Shown here: piece by piece, positions 8,620 through 16,799 of the stretch
Numbering within the stretch: the stretch's first letter is position 1
How the letters are laid out: every line of letters starts with the position of its first letter
NCBI GenBank assembly: GCA_900128585.1
Contig: LT642378.1
Span: 1 to 20,369, forward strand
Length of the DNA: 20,369 nucleotides
Reading direction: 5' to 3'
Origin: Stramenopiles sp. TOSAG23-3
Taxonomy: Eukaryota; Sar
Notes under the pieces: generated by a model
Told to the model about the DNA's origin: nothing
Database searches by the model: none
What the model saw: the letters and a program-made list of their open reading frames with translations, nothing else
Position numbers and translations under genes: made by a program

Positions 8620-11046
8620 ATGAAGTGGAACCGAAGCGAGGGGTTGTTGTCGGCGTATTTTGATTGTTTCGAGAATGCCAGCGGGGAGGAGCCATTTGGG
8701 AACTGGGAACTGGACATTATTGGGAAGCGCGCGCGGTGTATCAATCTGCCTCCCATCACGAGAAAGAAAACGGTGGAAGAGGAACAGCTGCCGAAGAACT
8801 CCAATTTGCGAAAGTTACTGGATTCGATAGCTCCTGACCGCCACAACCACAAGCACACCCTTACCTTGCTTTCCCAGGTTAGCGACGCGACTCGACCAAC
8901 AATTACCGAACACGAACTGCTGTCGAGGCTCCGTGCAGCCGAGGGTCGGCCAAATATTTTAAATTTTGATCACACGCTTTTCAACGAGTACGTCTTTGAA
9001 ATCCGGCGCAACCAAAAATTGTTAAAGAAGAGCACTTCCGAGCGGGTGCTGAAAAAGGTGCCGTCGGCGGTGAATGTCAACCTGGTGAGCAAAGGCAAGT
9101 TCGGGGTGAAAAATTCATTGCTGCCCCTGAAAAAGGTAGAGTGGGACAATTCTATAAAACTCCCACGAAAAAAGCGGAAGAAAGGGCAGAAGGTTCCGGT
9201 CCCTAGCCCCTCCAAAAAAATGGGGAAAGTGAAAATCGAGAAAGTGACGAAAGCAAGGAACGCGTTCTTGTCCAGCAGCAACAATTCGTCGCTGCAGTGC
9301 GTCGTGCTGAAGCAAATACAGCCGCACGTCTTTCGCGCCAACCAAAACCAAAAAGCGCAGCAATTTTGCTGGCTCACCTTCCTCAAGCTCTCCCAAATGC
9401 CATTGAAAACCCAGGAGCAGCTCTTGGAAGAACGGTTGAAGCGAATATTTCGATCAAAAACAGAAACTCTGGTGATCAAAGTTCAACGCAAGTGGCGAGC
9501 AAACCACCGCAAAAAGTGCAGCGAGCTTCTCCACGAGGCCGACCTGTTGAAGAAACACTTCTGGAGGATCCTCATCACCCTGCGCTGCCGGTACCGGTTG
9601 CGCATGGCGAGAACGATTCGTGCCTTTTGCAGAGATTACGCAAAGACCTCGAACCGCTTTGCGATCGTCATTAAGAAAACAAGATATCGCATCATCGTCT
9701 GCCAGCGGTACATTCGCGCGTTTCTGCGCTGCAAGCGGGCCCGCATGTTCGCGCTGCGCAAGCTGTGGGATAAACGCCTGGGCCGAAAGATGGTACCGTG
9801 CAAAAAGGCAGTCTTGAAGCATCATCAGAGACTATTGGCCCAGGCCAAGTGGAAACAAGAGCTGGAAGAACAGCTGGCCAAAAAGCTGAAGATGGAGATG
9901 GAGGAGGAGCGCCGGCGCCGGGAAGAGGCCGTGGTGCAGCACGTGGACATGGCCTTGTACGCAAAGCCGGGCGTAAAGCCTGCCGAGAAAGAAGTGAAGG
10001 AGAGGGAGCGGTGGCAAGAGCGGAAAGACAATCATCAGCTTATGGTCAAGTACAACAATCGCATCAATCGCATGAGAAAGATGATCCACGGGTTCGCGTC
10101 ACTGGAACGGAGCGACCAAACGCGGTCAAAAGAAGACACTCAGAAGGCCCTGGACATTCTTGCAGGGCGGCGGTTTGCAAGGTTCAAACGGCTGACGGCA
10201 GAAGAGAAAGAAGCCCAGGCGCGCGAACTACAGCAAACTCCCGTAGAAAAGATCCATCGGTATTTCCAACTGTACAAAATACCCCACAATATTGTGCACA
10301 TGTACATACATTGGCTCTACCGCAAATTTCGAAGGTGGCATGTGCACGTATCCAAACACAACATAAAATCTGATCAGACGTTTTCAATTACTGATATTAA
10401 ACATTTATTTTTCGACGGAGGCGACGAAGAGGAAGAGGAAGAGGAAGGGGAAGCTTTGGGCTCGGGGATGCAGGAGCGCACAGAGACACAGTCGGGCAAC
10501 AAGGAGAGCTACGTTGCCAAGAAGGAACGGGAGCTTGCGGAACGTCAAAAATGGCCCATGTTGAGAATTTGCTCATTGCTAAACGAAGATCGAATGGCGG
10601 CCCTGGCAGTGAACCTTGGGGTTGCCTCGCTGGTGCACGGTGTGGAAATTTTAGGACAGATGACACAGGTCGAAATCGATGTTGTATTTGAAGACATGCT
10701 TCTTACCTTGAGCCATCACAAAAGAAAAGTGGTGTCTAGTACCGTAGATTTTGATGTAGCCCGCGGCGACCAGACAGGGTCCACAAAGCGCGACGTGCAA
10801 GTCCGAAACACGGACGTCAACTTTCCCACAGTGCTGGACAGCATGGAAGTCCTCAAGCAAGCACCAACGTCCCCCCCTGCGCCGAAAAGGGGCCGCCCTG
10901 AGGTCACCATGTACACTCCCGCGGAGACAAACCCCCAGGCCCATTCTCGGTTGGCATTTTCTAGGCCATCGACAACAGCAACATCTGTCGCCCGACTTAG
11001 CAAACGCCCTGGAACCGGGGTGTCTAGTCGGGTGACGTTTGCGTGA
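8620..11046 (+). CDS. Large basic protein with IQ motifs and coiled coil, function unknown
   Basis: The ATG at 8620 gives 808 aa; a GTG directly before it is in frame but less likely. IQ-like calmodulin-binding segments are visible: VIKVQRKWRANHRKK at about 283-297 and VCQRYIRAFLRCKRA at about 360-374, with a weaker IRAFCRDY between them. Next comes a highly charged helix at about 411-445 (EEQLAKKLKMEMEEERRRRE), likely coiled coil. A run of acidic residues lies at about 603-612, and the C-terminal ~100 residues are Pro/Thr/Arg-rich and look disordered. Arg/Lys content is high throughout. This is the pattern of cytoskeleton- or flagellum-associated eukaryotic scaffold proteins that bind calmodulin or centrin, but I do not recognise a named family. 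No signal peptide or TM segment. Confidence 0.85.
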   Translation: MKWNRSEGLLSAYFDCFENASGEEPFGNWELDIIGKRARCINLPPITRKKTVEEEQLPKNSNLRKLLDSIAPDRHNHKHTLTLLSQVSDATRPTITEHELLSRLRAAEGRPNILNFDHTLFNEYVFEIRRNQKLLKKSTSERVLKKVPSAVNVNLVSKGKFGVKNSLLPLKKVEWDNSIKLPRKKRKKGQKVPVPSPSKKMGKVKIEKVTKARNAFLSSSNNSSLQCVVLKQIQPHVFRANQNQKAQQFCWLTFLKLSQMPLKTQEQLLEERLKRIFRSKTETLVIKVQRKWRANHRKKCSELLHEADLLKKHFWRILITLRCRYRLRMARTIRAFCRDYAKTSNRFAIVIKKTRYRIIVCQRYIRAFLRCKRARMFALRKLWDKRLGRKMVPCKKAVLKHHQRLLAQAKWKQELEEQLAKKLKMEMEEERRRREEAVVQHVDMALYAKPGVKPAEKEVKERERWQERKDNHQLMVKYNNRINRMRKMIHGFASLERSDQTRSKEDTQKALDILAGRRFARFKRLTAEEKEAQARELQQTPVEKIHRYFQLYKIPHNIVHMYIHWLYRKFRRWHVHVSKHNIKSDQTFSITDIKHLFFDGGDEEEEEEEGEALGSGMQERTETQSGNKESYVAKKERELAERQKWPMLRICSLLNEDRMAALAVNLGVASLVHGVEILGQMTQVEIDVVFEDMLLTLSHHKRKVVSSTVDFDVARGDQTGSTKRDVQVRNTDVNFPTVLDSMEVLKQAPTSPPAPKRGRPEVTMYTPAETNPQAHSRLAFSRPSTTATSVARLSKRPGTGVSSRVTFA

Positions 11047-11122
11047 GTAGAGAGACCAGATTGTAGAAAAAGTTGAAGTCAGTTGACGTAATATCTTCAT
11101 CAGAAAGAGTAGTGCAGTAGAA

Positions 11123-11416
11123 ATGAACAAAGCTATAGATGTTGCAAATCGAACAGAATGGAAACAAAACAAAATTGAATCCTCTCGAAAACAGAAGTCT
11201 CTTTTTGCAACATTGAATGATAATGACCATATTTTGCTAGGGAGATCTGCCGAAAGGATGAGAGAAAAGACCCTTTCAAGAAAAAAAAGCTGGAAAGCTG
11301 GTCCTCGCGAAAGACTTGGAGAAGAAAAATTAGATTCATTTGCTGCATTAGCATCGTCAGAGATTAAATTTCAGGAAGATTTAAACATAAAATTGACTTA
11401 TAGAGACACTCTCTAG
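11123..11416 (+). CDS. Small charged protein, hypothetical
   Basis: A 97-aa ORF begins 76 nt downstream of the IQ-protein stop on the same strand. It is Lys/Arg/Glu-rich, with an evenly mixed, protein-like composition (for example RMREKTLSRKKSWKAGPRER, then EEKLDSFAALASSEIKF), unlike translations of the AT-rich spacers. No signal peptide, TM segment or recognised domain. It could be an independent small protein; an in-frame stop separates it from the preceding gene in its own frame. It could also be the last exon of that gene if an unseen intron existed, but no clear splice sites support this. Confidence 0.42.
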   Translation: MNKAIDVANRTEWKQNKIESSRKQKSLFATLNDNDHILLGRSAERMREKTLSRKKSWKAGPRERLGEEKLDSFAALASSEIKFQEDLNIKLTYRDTL

Positions 11417-11431
11417 TAAGAGTCTAAAACT

Positions 11432-11461
11432 TAAAAACAAGAAAATTGGCTGTTATTTAAG
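11432..11461 (-). repeat. AATAACAGCCAATTTTCTTG repeat, inverted single copy
   Basis: On the minus strand this stretch reads TTAAATAACAGCCAATTTTC followed by TTG and T residues, nearly identical to the array copies at 16188-16512 about 4.8 kb away. The match extends into flanking TTAATTACTTAAA. It begins 16 nt after the stop of the small ORF. Confidence 0.75.
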
Positions 11462-11565
11462 TAATTAAATTTAGCTTCGTCATACCCTAATCCTAACTTG
11501 GTTCTGTAATTTTTTTTATAGTTCATTCTAAAACTTATAAAACTAATATCGACGTGTACGGGTAA

Positions 11566-11674
11566 AATATTAATACCGGTATATATGCTAATGTATATAA
11601 TATTAATACCGTTACACACCCCTCTGGACACAAAATCGGATTAAACGGAAGGACCTGGTATTAATACCGGTACC
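11566..11674. repeat. Dispersed repeat copy B with palindrome cluster
   Basis: AATATTAATACCG occurs at 11566-11578 and 11599-11611. Copy B of the CACCCCTCTGGACACAAAA repeat follows at 11617-11644. Then come perfect palindromes GGTATTAATACC (11657-11668) and GGTACC (11669-11674), and a TA run. The arrangement mirrors positions 41-113. The block sits just beyond the 3' end of the minus-strand gene at 11703-12803. Confidence 0.6.
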
Positions 11675-11702
11675 TATATATATATAATAATAACGTTGCA
11701 GT

Positions 11703-12803
11703 TTAAGATTCCGAGACAACTGACGCCAAGACGGTCGCCCCAGCAGCCCCAACTGCGGCGCCGGCCACGTACTTCTTGCTGCTCTTGGCCTCGCTAGTAT
11801 TATCATTTTTGGATTCCGCCTCGCCCTGTTTTGAAATGCGCTCCTCGCCTGACTCCATTTTATGATGCCCCGAGCCTAGCTCCGTTTCAAGCTCCCTCAG
11901 TTCACTTAACTGCTTGGTCAAGTACCGCAGTATCTGAAACGGAAACTGGTGGGTTTCAGGGAACAACATGGTAAAATCGTCCGTTTCCCACTCACGGAGA
12001 ATTTGAGCAAATTCAGTGGTCCATCCGATCAAGTCGATGTAGAAGACATTACGCAACCAACCGCTCTTTGCAACGCAGGGGAAGTCTTCCTTGAAAATGT
12101 CCGGGGTTGGAAACGCCGTCAGGCTCTGAGCCTCCTTCATGATCAAATCGCGCAAAGGGACCGCGTATTGCTCCACAATTCGCCGGCACACGGCGCGGTA
12201 CCGTGTGGCAAACTTTGATTTCGGCGACGCTCGAATTTCGTCCTCTAGCTCCCCGCCGACAAACGAAGGCAAATGGTTGAACCGGCCTTTTATGTAATCT
12301 GGCACAAACTTAAACTTCAAAACCTCGTTCCAATACTTTTCAACCCTCCCGTTGGATAATTTATTCAAATTGTTCCGCGGGGCAAAACCAAACTTATTGA
12401 TAGCGTCGTCCCCCATAACGTTCATCCACACCTCGTTCCAAAGCCCCATGCCCAGCATGGTCGCGGGCCCAACGAACCCAGTTATTTGAAGTCGAACCCG
12501 CACCAACCGTTGTTTTCGCAAATGCTGCTCATGCTCTATCTGGCTCTCCCGTTCCCTCTCCTTCCCTTTAAGTTTTGACTGAACGATGTAACCGACAACG
12601 CCAACGACTGCAGACAGAAAAATAAGGATGCCCTGGACTAGCTGCGCGGAACCGTAGTCGGCCGGCAAACTGCTGCTGCTCATCTGGCTCGAACGTATAT
12701 TGTACGGGTGAGTGGGTTGCACGAACGATTCGACGTAACAAGAAGAAGGATGGGGCCAGCTACAAACGAATTCGAAAGTAGGGCAAACGAGGAAGAAAAA
12801 CAT
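11703..12803 (-). CDS. Membrane-anchored protein of unknown function
   Basis: The ATG at 12803 gives 366 aa. A second in-frame ATG at 12683 (residue 41) would give 326 aa and place the hydrophobic segment (LVQGILIFLSAVVGVVGYIV) near the N-terminus, the more usual design; I slightly favour the shorter form. A strongly charged linker follows (KGKERERESQIEHEQHLRKQ), then a helical domain with several Trp (GLWNEVW, EKYWNEVLKF, IGWTTEF, REWETDDF). A Lys/Glu/Ser-rich linker leads to a second small hydrophobic stretch (YVAGAAVGAAGATVLASVV) at the C-terminus. The layout resembles uncharacterised single-pass proteins of marine phytoplankton, from general impression only. No enzymatic motif seen. Divergent from the beta-helix gene. 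Confidence 0.85.
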   Translation of the reverse strand: MFFFLVCPTFEFVCSWPHPSSCYVESFVQPTHPYNIRSSQMSSSSLPADYGSAQLVQGILIFLSAVVGVVGYIVQSKLKGKERERESQIEHEQHLRKQRLVRVRLQITGFVGPATMLGMGLWNEVWMNVMGDDAINKFGFAPRNNLNKLSNGRVEKYWNEVLKFKFVPDYIKGRFNHLPSFVGGELEDEIRASPKSKFATRYRAVCRRIVEQYAVPLRDLIMKEAQSLTAFPTPDIFKEDFPCVAKSGWLRNVFYIDLIGWTTEFAQILREWETDDFTMLFPETHQFPFQILRYLTKQLSELRELETELGSGHHKMESGEERISKQGEAESKNDNTSEAKSSKKYVAGAAVGAAGATVLASVVSES

Positions 12804-13208
12804 GGATATTTTAGTAAGAAACCTGCACTATTGGCCACACCACTGATGACAAATAACGGTGATCGATAATAGCTTATATATTTTTATTTTTATTTCATTG
12901 TAGTAGTATTAATACATACCTGGTACTGTACCCACGGTAACACCACAATAGTTGGATGATAATAAATAAAAAAATAATAATACGAAAAAATATATATAGA
13001 ACGAGAACGACTATGATATAATAATAATAAAATAAAGAAAATCCTTTTCGTAGGTACAGGTTCCATTGATTTCTGTCGATTCATGCTCGCGAGACGTCAC
13101 ACCGACTTCCACGTTTCCTACATTGCTATTATAAATTTTTCTTCTTTTGCATCGCTTGCCTGCTCTAAACCACGGCTGGATCCTGTACTTTCGAAACAAA
13201 CACACAAT
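12804..13208. other. Divergent spacer upstream of the beta-helix gene
   Basis: About 400 nt lie between the two divergent start codons. It is AT-rich, with the palindrome GTATTAATAC at 12906-12915 (the core also seen in both copies of the dispersed repeat) followed by a GGTAC-rich patch, and TA runs around 12960-13035. The frame of the beta-helix gene is open from an ATG at 13083, but 13083-13208 encodes no convincing signal peptide, so I treat it as probable 5' leader. Confidence 0.45.
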
Positions 13209-16097
13209 ATGCCAAGGCTCTCTTTTCTTATAGCATTTTGTTTCTCGGTTCTCGGGGTTTCCGTTTCCGAATTTCACAACAGCGGTACCCCCAACTATAT
13301 TTCAAAATCATTTGATTGCAATGTGCGAAAAGCGGCTTATGAATATGGAAAAGCACTGATACCCCGACGTGGGGACTTCAAAACTCTGTTTGACGCTCTG
13401 CAGCTTGGCAATGGTTGCAATGTGCCTGAGCCAAAGGGTCCGGTAGACGCTTGGAGTCCAACCAAGTATCCTACACCAAAGAGCAACGTTATATATGCAG
13501 ATGCTGCGAAAGGCTCTGACAGAACAGGGAGTGGCTCAAAATCAAACCCTTTTCAATCGATTGCCAAGGCTGTTTTTGCGGCGAAACATCACACAACCAT
13601 TCTTCTCCGCGGTGGAACTTACTTCACAGAACAAATTGAACTCGGCACTGAGCTTTCTGGGCTGACGATTCAAAATTACGATGGAGAACGGGTAACCGTC
13701 TCTGGGGGCATTCCGATAAATATAACAGGCCAAAGGTTATGGAAACCGTACAAAGTAAAGCACGGGTGGGACTCTCCTGCCTTAGGAGGTAATAATATTT
13801 ACGGCAAAGTTCCAGCGCCAAAGACCAACACGTCGCTAGTAAAATATTTGGGGTCATTTCCAACGCTTGCAGCATGCCAGGAGGCCGCCCGAGCTGATTT
13901 TGGAAGCGTAACATGGCACCACCCTGATTTTGATCGCAGTTGGGCTTCTCAGTGCTACGGTACTTTACAACGCTCGGGATGGTGGAATCCTTTCCGGGAA
14001 GAAGGGGTGGATTCTGTGCAATTTCTGAGGCAAAATATTTGGGTTGTTGATCTGAAAGAGGCAGACAAACTTGCGAACTCTCGCCTTGGCTCTGACGACT
14101 CGTCGTTTAAAGGGCTGCGAACACCGGACGGGCGCCGTGCCATACGGGCGAAATTTCCAAATGGTGACCCAGAGTTGAGTGGACAATGGTATGAATCATC
14201 TGATCCGGGAATGGGGGCTGGAGAATACGTAACCGGGTGGGTCACGCAGGACACAGAGTGGTTAAAGCCGGACAGAAAGCCAGATGCGACTGAGCTCGTT
14301 GCCAATGGAAAAGATTGGCCAGGGGTTTTCTGGCCTGACGCAGAAGAGGGCGGTTCGAAATGGACGGGGGAGGGGGACTGGGGTGATTTTCACATAGGAA
14401 TGGGCGGTTACTGTGACGATATTTTTCCACCGACAGGATATTGGTGCTCTATGAAACCGCCCCGTGGTCAATGTTTTGACAATAAGACAATGACCAGTAA
14501 GGGCTGCACTCAAACACATATGGCACCAATAGGAATCCGATATTCGGGTGTACTGGACCGTGTTGAGAATTATACAAACCCACAGGGTGCGATTGTGCAA
14601 GTCTGGCGCGGGGGGGGTAGGTGGTTCACGAACCTCTGTCGAGTCAGTAGGGTCGACAAAGCAAGTAAGATTATAGTGTTTTCAAAAGATGGGCCAGGCG
14701 GCGGTTGCAACCAAGGCGGAGAGGGAGAAGTGTCTGGTAGTCAGTGGTGGATTGAAAATGTGCTGGAGGAGCTGGACGAAGCTGGGGAATGGTATTTTGA
14801 TAAGAAAACTCGACTTCTATACTACGGCTTTAACCATACCAATACACCACCCATCAGTACGAACTGGGTAGCAACAAAAACAGAAGTATTGTTTAATGTA
14901 ACCGGTACAAGCCAATCCCTGCCTGTTCGCGGTATCACGATTCGTGGATTGGAGCTACGGGACACCTCATACACTTATATCGGAACCGGGAAAGCCGCAG
15001 TCCACGGGATGCCATCTGGTGGCGATTGGGGCCTTCAGCGTTCGGGTGCAATCTTGATTGAAAATTCAGAAGACGTAGTCGTCGATGGTAATTTTTTTAC
15101 GCGCATTGATGGCAATGGGATTTCGCTAAATAATTACAACCGTAGGGCAGTGTTTTCCAACAACGATTTTTCCTGGGTTGGTGATAGCGCTATGGCAAGT
15201 TGGGGTAGTACAGGTTACTGTATAAATGCAAACTGCTCCAACAAAATTGATTATCCAAGCGGCCCTGATGGAAGAGGTGGAAACCAGCCTCGATACACGA
15301 ATGTGACAGGAAATCTCGTGCGAGAAGTCGGTATATGGCAGAAACAGAGCAGCATGTGGTTTCAAGCAACCACCGCACGAACTTATTTTGCACGGAATGT
15401 GTTTTTCAATGGCCCAAGGGCAGCCCTAAATTTCAATGATGGGTTTGGTGGTGGGGACATCATTGAAAATAATTTACTTGCCAATTGTGTACGCGAATCT
15501 GGTGACCATGGACCATGGAATAGCTGGGATCGAATTCCATACATTACTGAGCTTGGAATGCTCCCCGATGCGTCGTCTCCAACCGGTTATAAAGATGCAG
15601 AGGGATATCCCTCTGTTGTCCCGACATTTCGAACCATTCGTTACAATTTTGTGTTTGATGTCTACTCGAGTCAAGAGGGTATTGACACTGACGATGGTAG
15701 TAGTTTTTATCACACACACGATAACTTTTTGGTGTATGCGGCTGCAGGATTAAAGAGTGATTTTGGAGGCCAATGGAACTGGCACTATGATAATGTATAC
15801 GCATATGTTGGACAATGTTTCGGAACGGGCAACAATCTAGCATTTTTTAACAACACATGCGCAACCTTTGGTGACGGGTATTTGTCTGACTGTCAAAAGG
15901 AAATGCCGAAAATTTACGGAAATGTGGTTAGTAATGAAAAGGGAGAGATGCACGTGTGTGGAGGCAAATCACTGAAAGAATGGGTCAAAGAAGGTCATGA
16001 TGAAGGCACAACAATTGGCAAGTGGCCGTCTGATGAAACACTGGTAAAGAGGGGGGTTGAAAAGGTCATGAAAGGGCTCAGAATTAGTAAAATTTAA
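13209..16097 (+). CDS. Secreted right-handed parallel beta-helix protein
   Basis: The ATG at 13209 gives 962 aa with a clear signal peptide (MPRLSFLIAFCFSVLGVSVS). An upstream in-frame ATG at 13083 would add 42 residues and bury the signal, so it is less likely. Around residues 92-160 is the DUF1565-type start of a beta-helix: IYADAAKGSDRTGSG...NPFQSIAKAV...ILLRGGTY. The middle (about 170-570) is a large, Trp- and Gly-rich insertion. About 577-895 contains irregular beta-helix coils with Asn ladders (VVVDGNFFTRIDGNGISLNN, FSNNDFSW, IIENNLLANC) and the motif GDHGPWNSWDR. Such proteins are often polysaccharide lyases or hydrolases; the catalytic residues cannot be assigned. Codon use looks more AT-rich than in the mannosidase and oxidase genes, possibly marking a different origin. 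An AATAAA lies just after the stop. Confidence 0.9.
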   Translation: MPRLSFLIAFCFSVLGVSVSEFHNSGTPNYISKSFDCNVRKAAYEYGKALIPRRGDFKTLFDALQLGNGCNVPEPKGPVDAWSPTKYPTPKSNVIYADAAKGSDRTGSGSKSNPFQSIAKAVFAAKHHTTILLRGGTYFTEQIELGTELSGLTIQNYDGERVTVSGGIPINITGQRLWKPYKVKHGWDSPALGGNNIYGKVPAPKTNTSLVKYLGSFPTLAACQEAARADFGSVTWHHPDFDRSWASQCYGTLQRSGWWNPFREEGVDSVQFLRQNIWVVDLKEADKLANSRLGSDDSSFKGLRTPDGRRAIRAKFPNGDPELSGQWYESSDPGMGAGEYVTGWVTQDTEWLKPDRKPDATELVANGKDWPGVFWPDAEEGGSKWTGEGDWGDFHIGMGGYCDDIFPPTGYWCSMKPPRGQCFDNKTMTSKGCTQTHMAPIGIRYSGVLDRVENYTNPQGAIVQVWRGGGRWFTNLCRVSRVDKASKIIVFSKDGPGGGCNQGGEGEVSGSQWWIENVLEELDEAGEWYFDKKTRLLYYGFNHTNTPPISTNWVATKTEVLFNVTGTSQSLPVRGITIRGLELRDTSYTYIGTGKAAVHGMPSGGDWGLQRSGAILIENSEDVVVDGNFFTRIDGNGISLNNYNRRAVFSNNDFSWVGDSAMASWGSTGYCINANCSNKIDYPSGPDGRGGNQPRYTNVTGNLVREVGIWQKQSSMWFQATTARTYFARNVFFNGPRAALNFNDGFGGGDIIENNLLANCVRESGDHGPWNSWDRIPYITELGMLPDASSPTGYKDAEGYPSVVPTFRTIRYNFVFDVYSSQEGIDTDDGSSFYHTHDNFLVYAAAGLKSDFGGQWNWHYDNVYAYVGQCFGTGNNLAFFNNTCATFGDGYLSDCQKEMPKIYGNVVSNEKGEMHVCGGKSLKEWVKEGHDEGTTIGKWPSDETLVKRGVEKVMKGLRISKI

Positions 16098-16123
16098 AAT
16101 TAATAAAGGGAAGGATCTGCAAT

Positions 16124-16170
16124 AGGAGGGGATATTGTTCTTGAACTGACACCTTCTTTTTTCTTTTTTA
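16124..16170 (+). repeat. Shared 3'-flank element, copy 2
   Basis: AGGAGGGG, a short gap, GTTCTTGAAC, a short gap, ACCTTCTTTTTTCTTTT, matching 5818-5874 in order and orientation. Here it lies about 27 nt after the beta-helix stop; at the first locus it is about 217 nt after the oxidase stop. Confidence 0.45.
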
Positions 16171-16187
16171 TATATTTTTTTTTAATC

Positions 16188-16512
16188 TTAAATAACAGCC
16201 AATTTTCTTGTTTAAATAACAGCCAATTTTCTTGTTTTTCAAGGATTGAGTCACCTATGAGTGAGATATCGGGTGAGGAAGTTGATTACGGTTCATTTGC
16301 AAGCATTGCTAATCCAGATTACCGATTCGGATCGTTCATGGACTCCACTCTAGATTTCAGTTTTCAGTTTTCAGTTCGCAGTACATTAATTTTAATTAAC
16401 TTAAATAACAGCCAATTTTCTTATTTTAATTACTATATAAAATAACAGCCAATTTTTCTTGTGTTTTATATTTTTTTAATTACTATAATAAAATAACAGC
16501 CAATTTTCTTGT
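16188..16512 (+). repeat. Array of AATAACAGCCAATTTTCTTG repeats
   Basis: Five direct copies at about 16188-16213, 16211-16239, 16401-16426, 16438-16466 and 16491-16512. The first two are immediate tandem copies with a 24-nt period. The last two are about 53 nt apart and share extra flanking sequence (TTTTTTTAATTACTATA), so there is a higher-order unit. An unrelated stretch of about 160 nt (16240-16400) separates the first pair from the rest. An inverted copy lies at 11432-11461. Spacers are too irregular and too short for a CRISPR. Confidence 0.8.
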
Positions 16513-16690
16513 ATTTAATTAATAAAAAAATTAGATCTTAAAAACATTTGTGCGCACTTGTGCATGGGTATTTTATAATTTTGTTCTGCAACAACAGAAT
16601 CATATAATTATATTTTTTTGTCCTGTGCGAATTTCTGCATTTAATGTATACCAGCAGAGTCCTCCTTCAGAGGCGCAGGTCCCATGACAA

Positions 16691-16768
16691 TCGTTCCACG
16701 TGGATTCTCGGGCTAGGTGTCCCCTTGTATGTTATTCGTTTTGGGAGCACAGCCGTCATTGGCAACAA
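16691..16768 (-). promoter_or_regulatory. SECIS element (selenocysteine insertion) in the GILT 3' UTR
   Basis: Read on the minus strand, a stem-loop starts 32 nt after the GILT stop. The lower helix pairs TTGTTGCCA (16768-16760, one bulged G) with TGGAACGA (16698-16691). Next is the ATGA quartet strand (16759-16756), then 13 nt (CGGCTGTGCTCCC) and AAAA at the start of the apical loop. The 3' arm GGGGACACCTAGCCC (16725-16711) pairs back: GGCT/AGCC, GTG/CAC, TCCC/GGGG, with a two-base bulge and one mismatch. It ends at the partner GA (16709-16708). ATGA, the spacing to the unpaired A run, and the opposite GA are the defining features of eukaryotic SECIS elements, which recruit SBP2 and EFSec. 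The apical loop is large and no extra mini-helix is clear, so it looks like form 1. Confidence 0.85.
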
Positions 16769-16799
16769 ATGTAGTGTAGATAAAGCGCCCTTTGGACAC

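Larger units (their letters stand above)
16098..16690. other. Repeat-rich spacer between beta-helix gene and GILT 3' end
   Basis: This spacer holds the second copy of the 3'-flank element (16124-16170), a five-copy repeat array (16188-16512), and AT-rich sequence up to the SECIS. A 62-codon open frame at 16257-16445 overlaps the array and ends inside it; its composition does not look like a gene. CCTCCTTCAGAGG at about 16661-16673 can form a small hairpin (CCTC/GAGG). No gene seen. Confidence 0.5.

Noticed and set aside
16257-16445. 62-codon ORF in the repeat array
   Set aside because: It ends within the repeat and includes repeated TTTTCAG-type sequence; there is no support for a protein.
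16188-16512. CRISPR-like array
   Set aside because: Repeats are about 20-26 nt but spacers are absent, low-complexity or of uneven length (0 to about 160 nt), and no cas-like gene is near. The context is eukaryotic.
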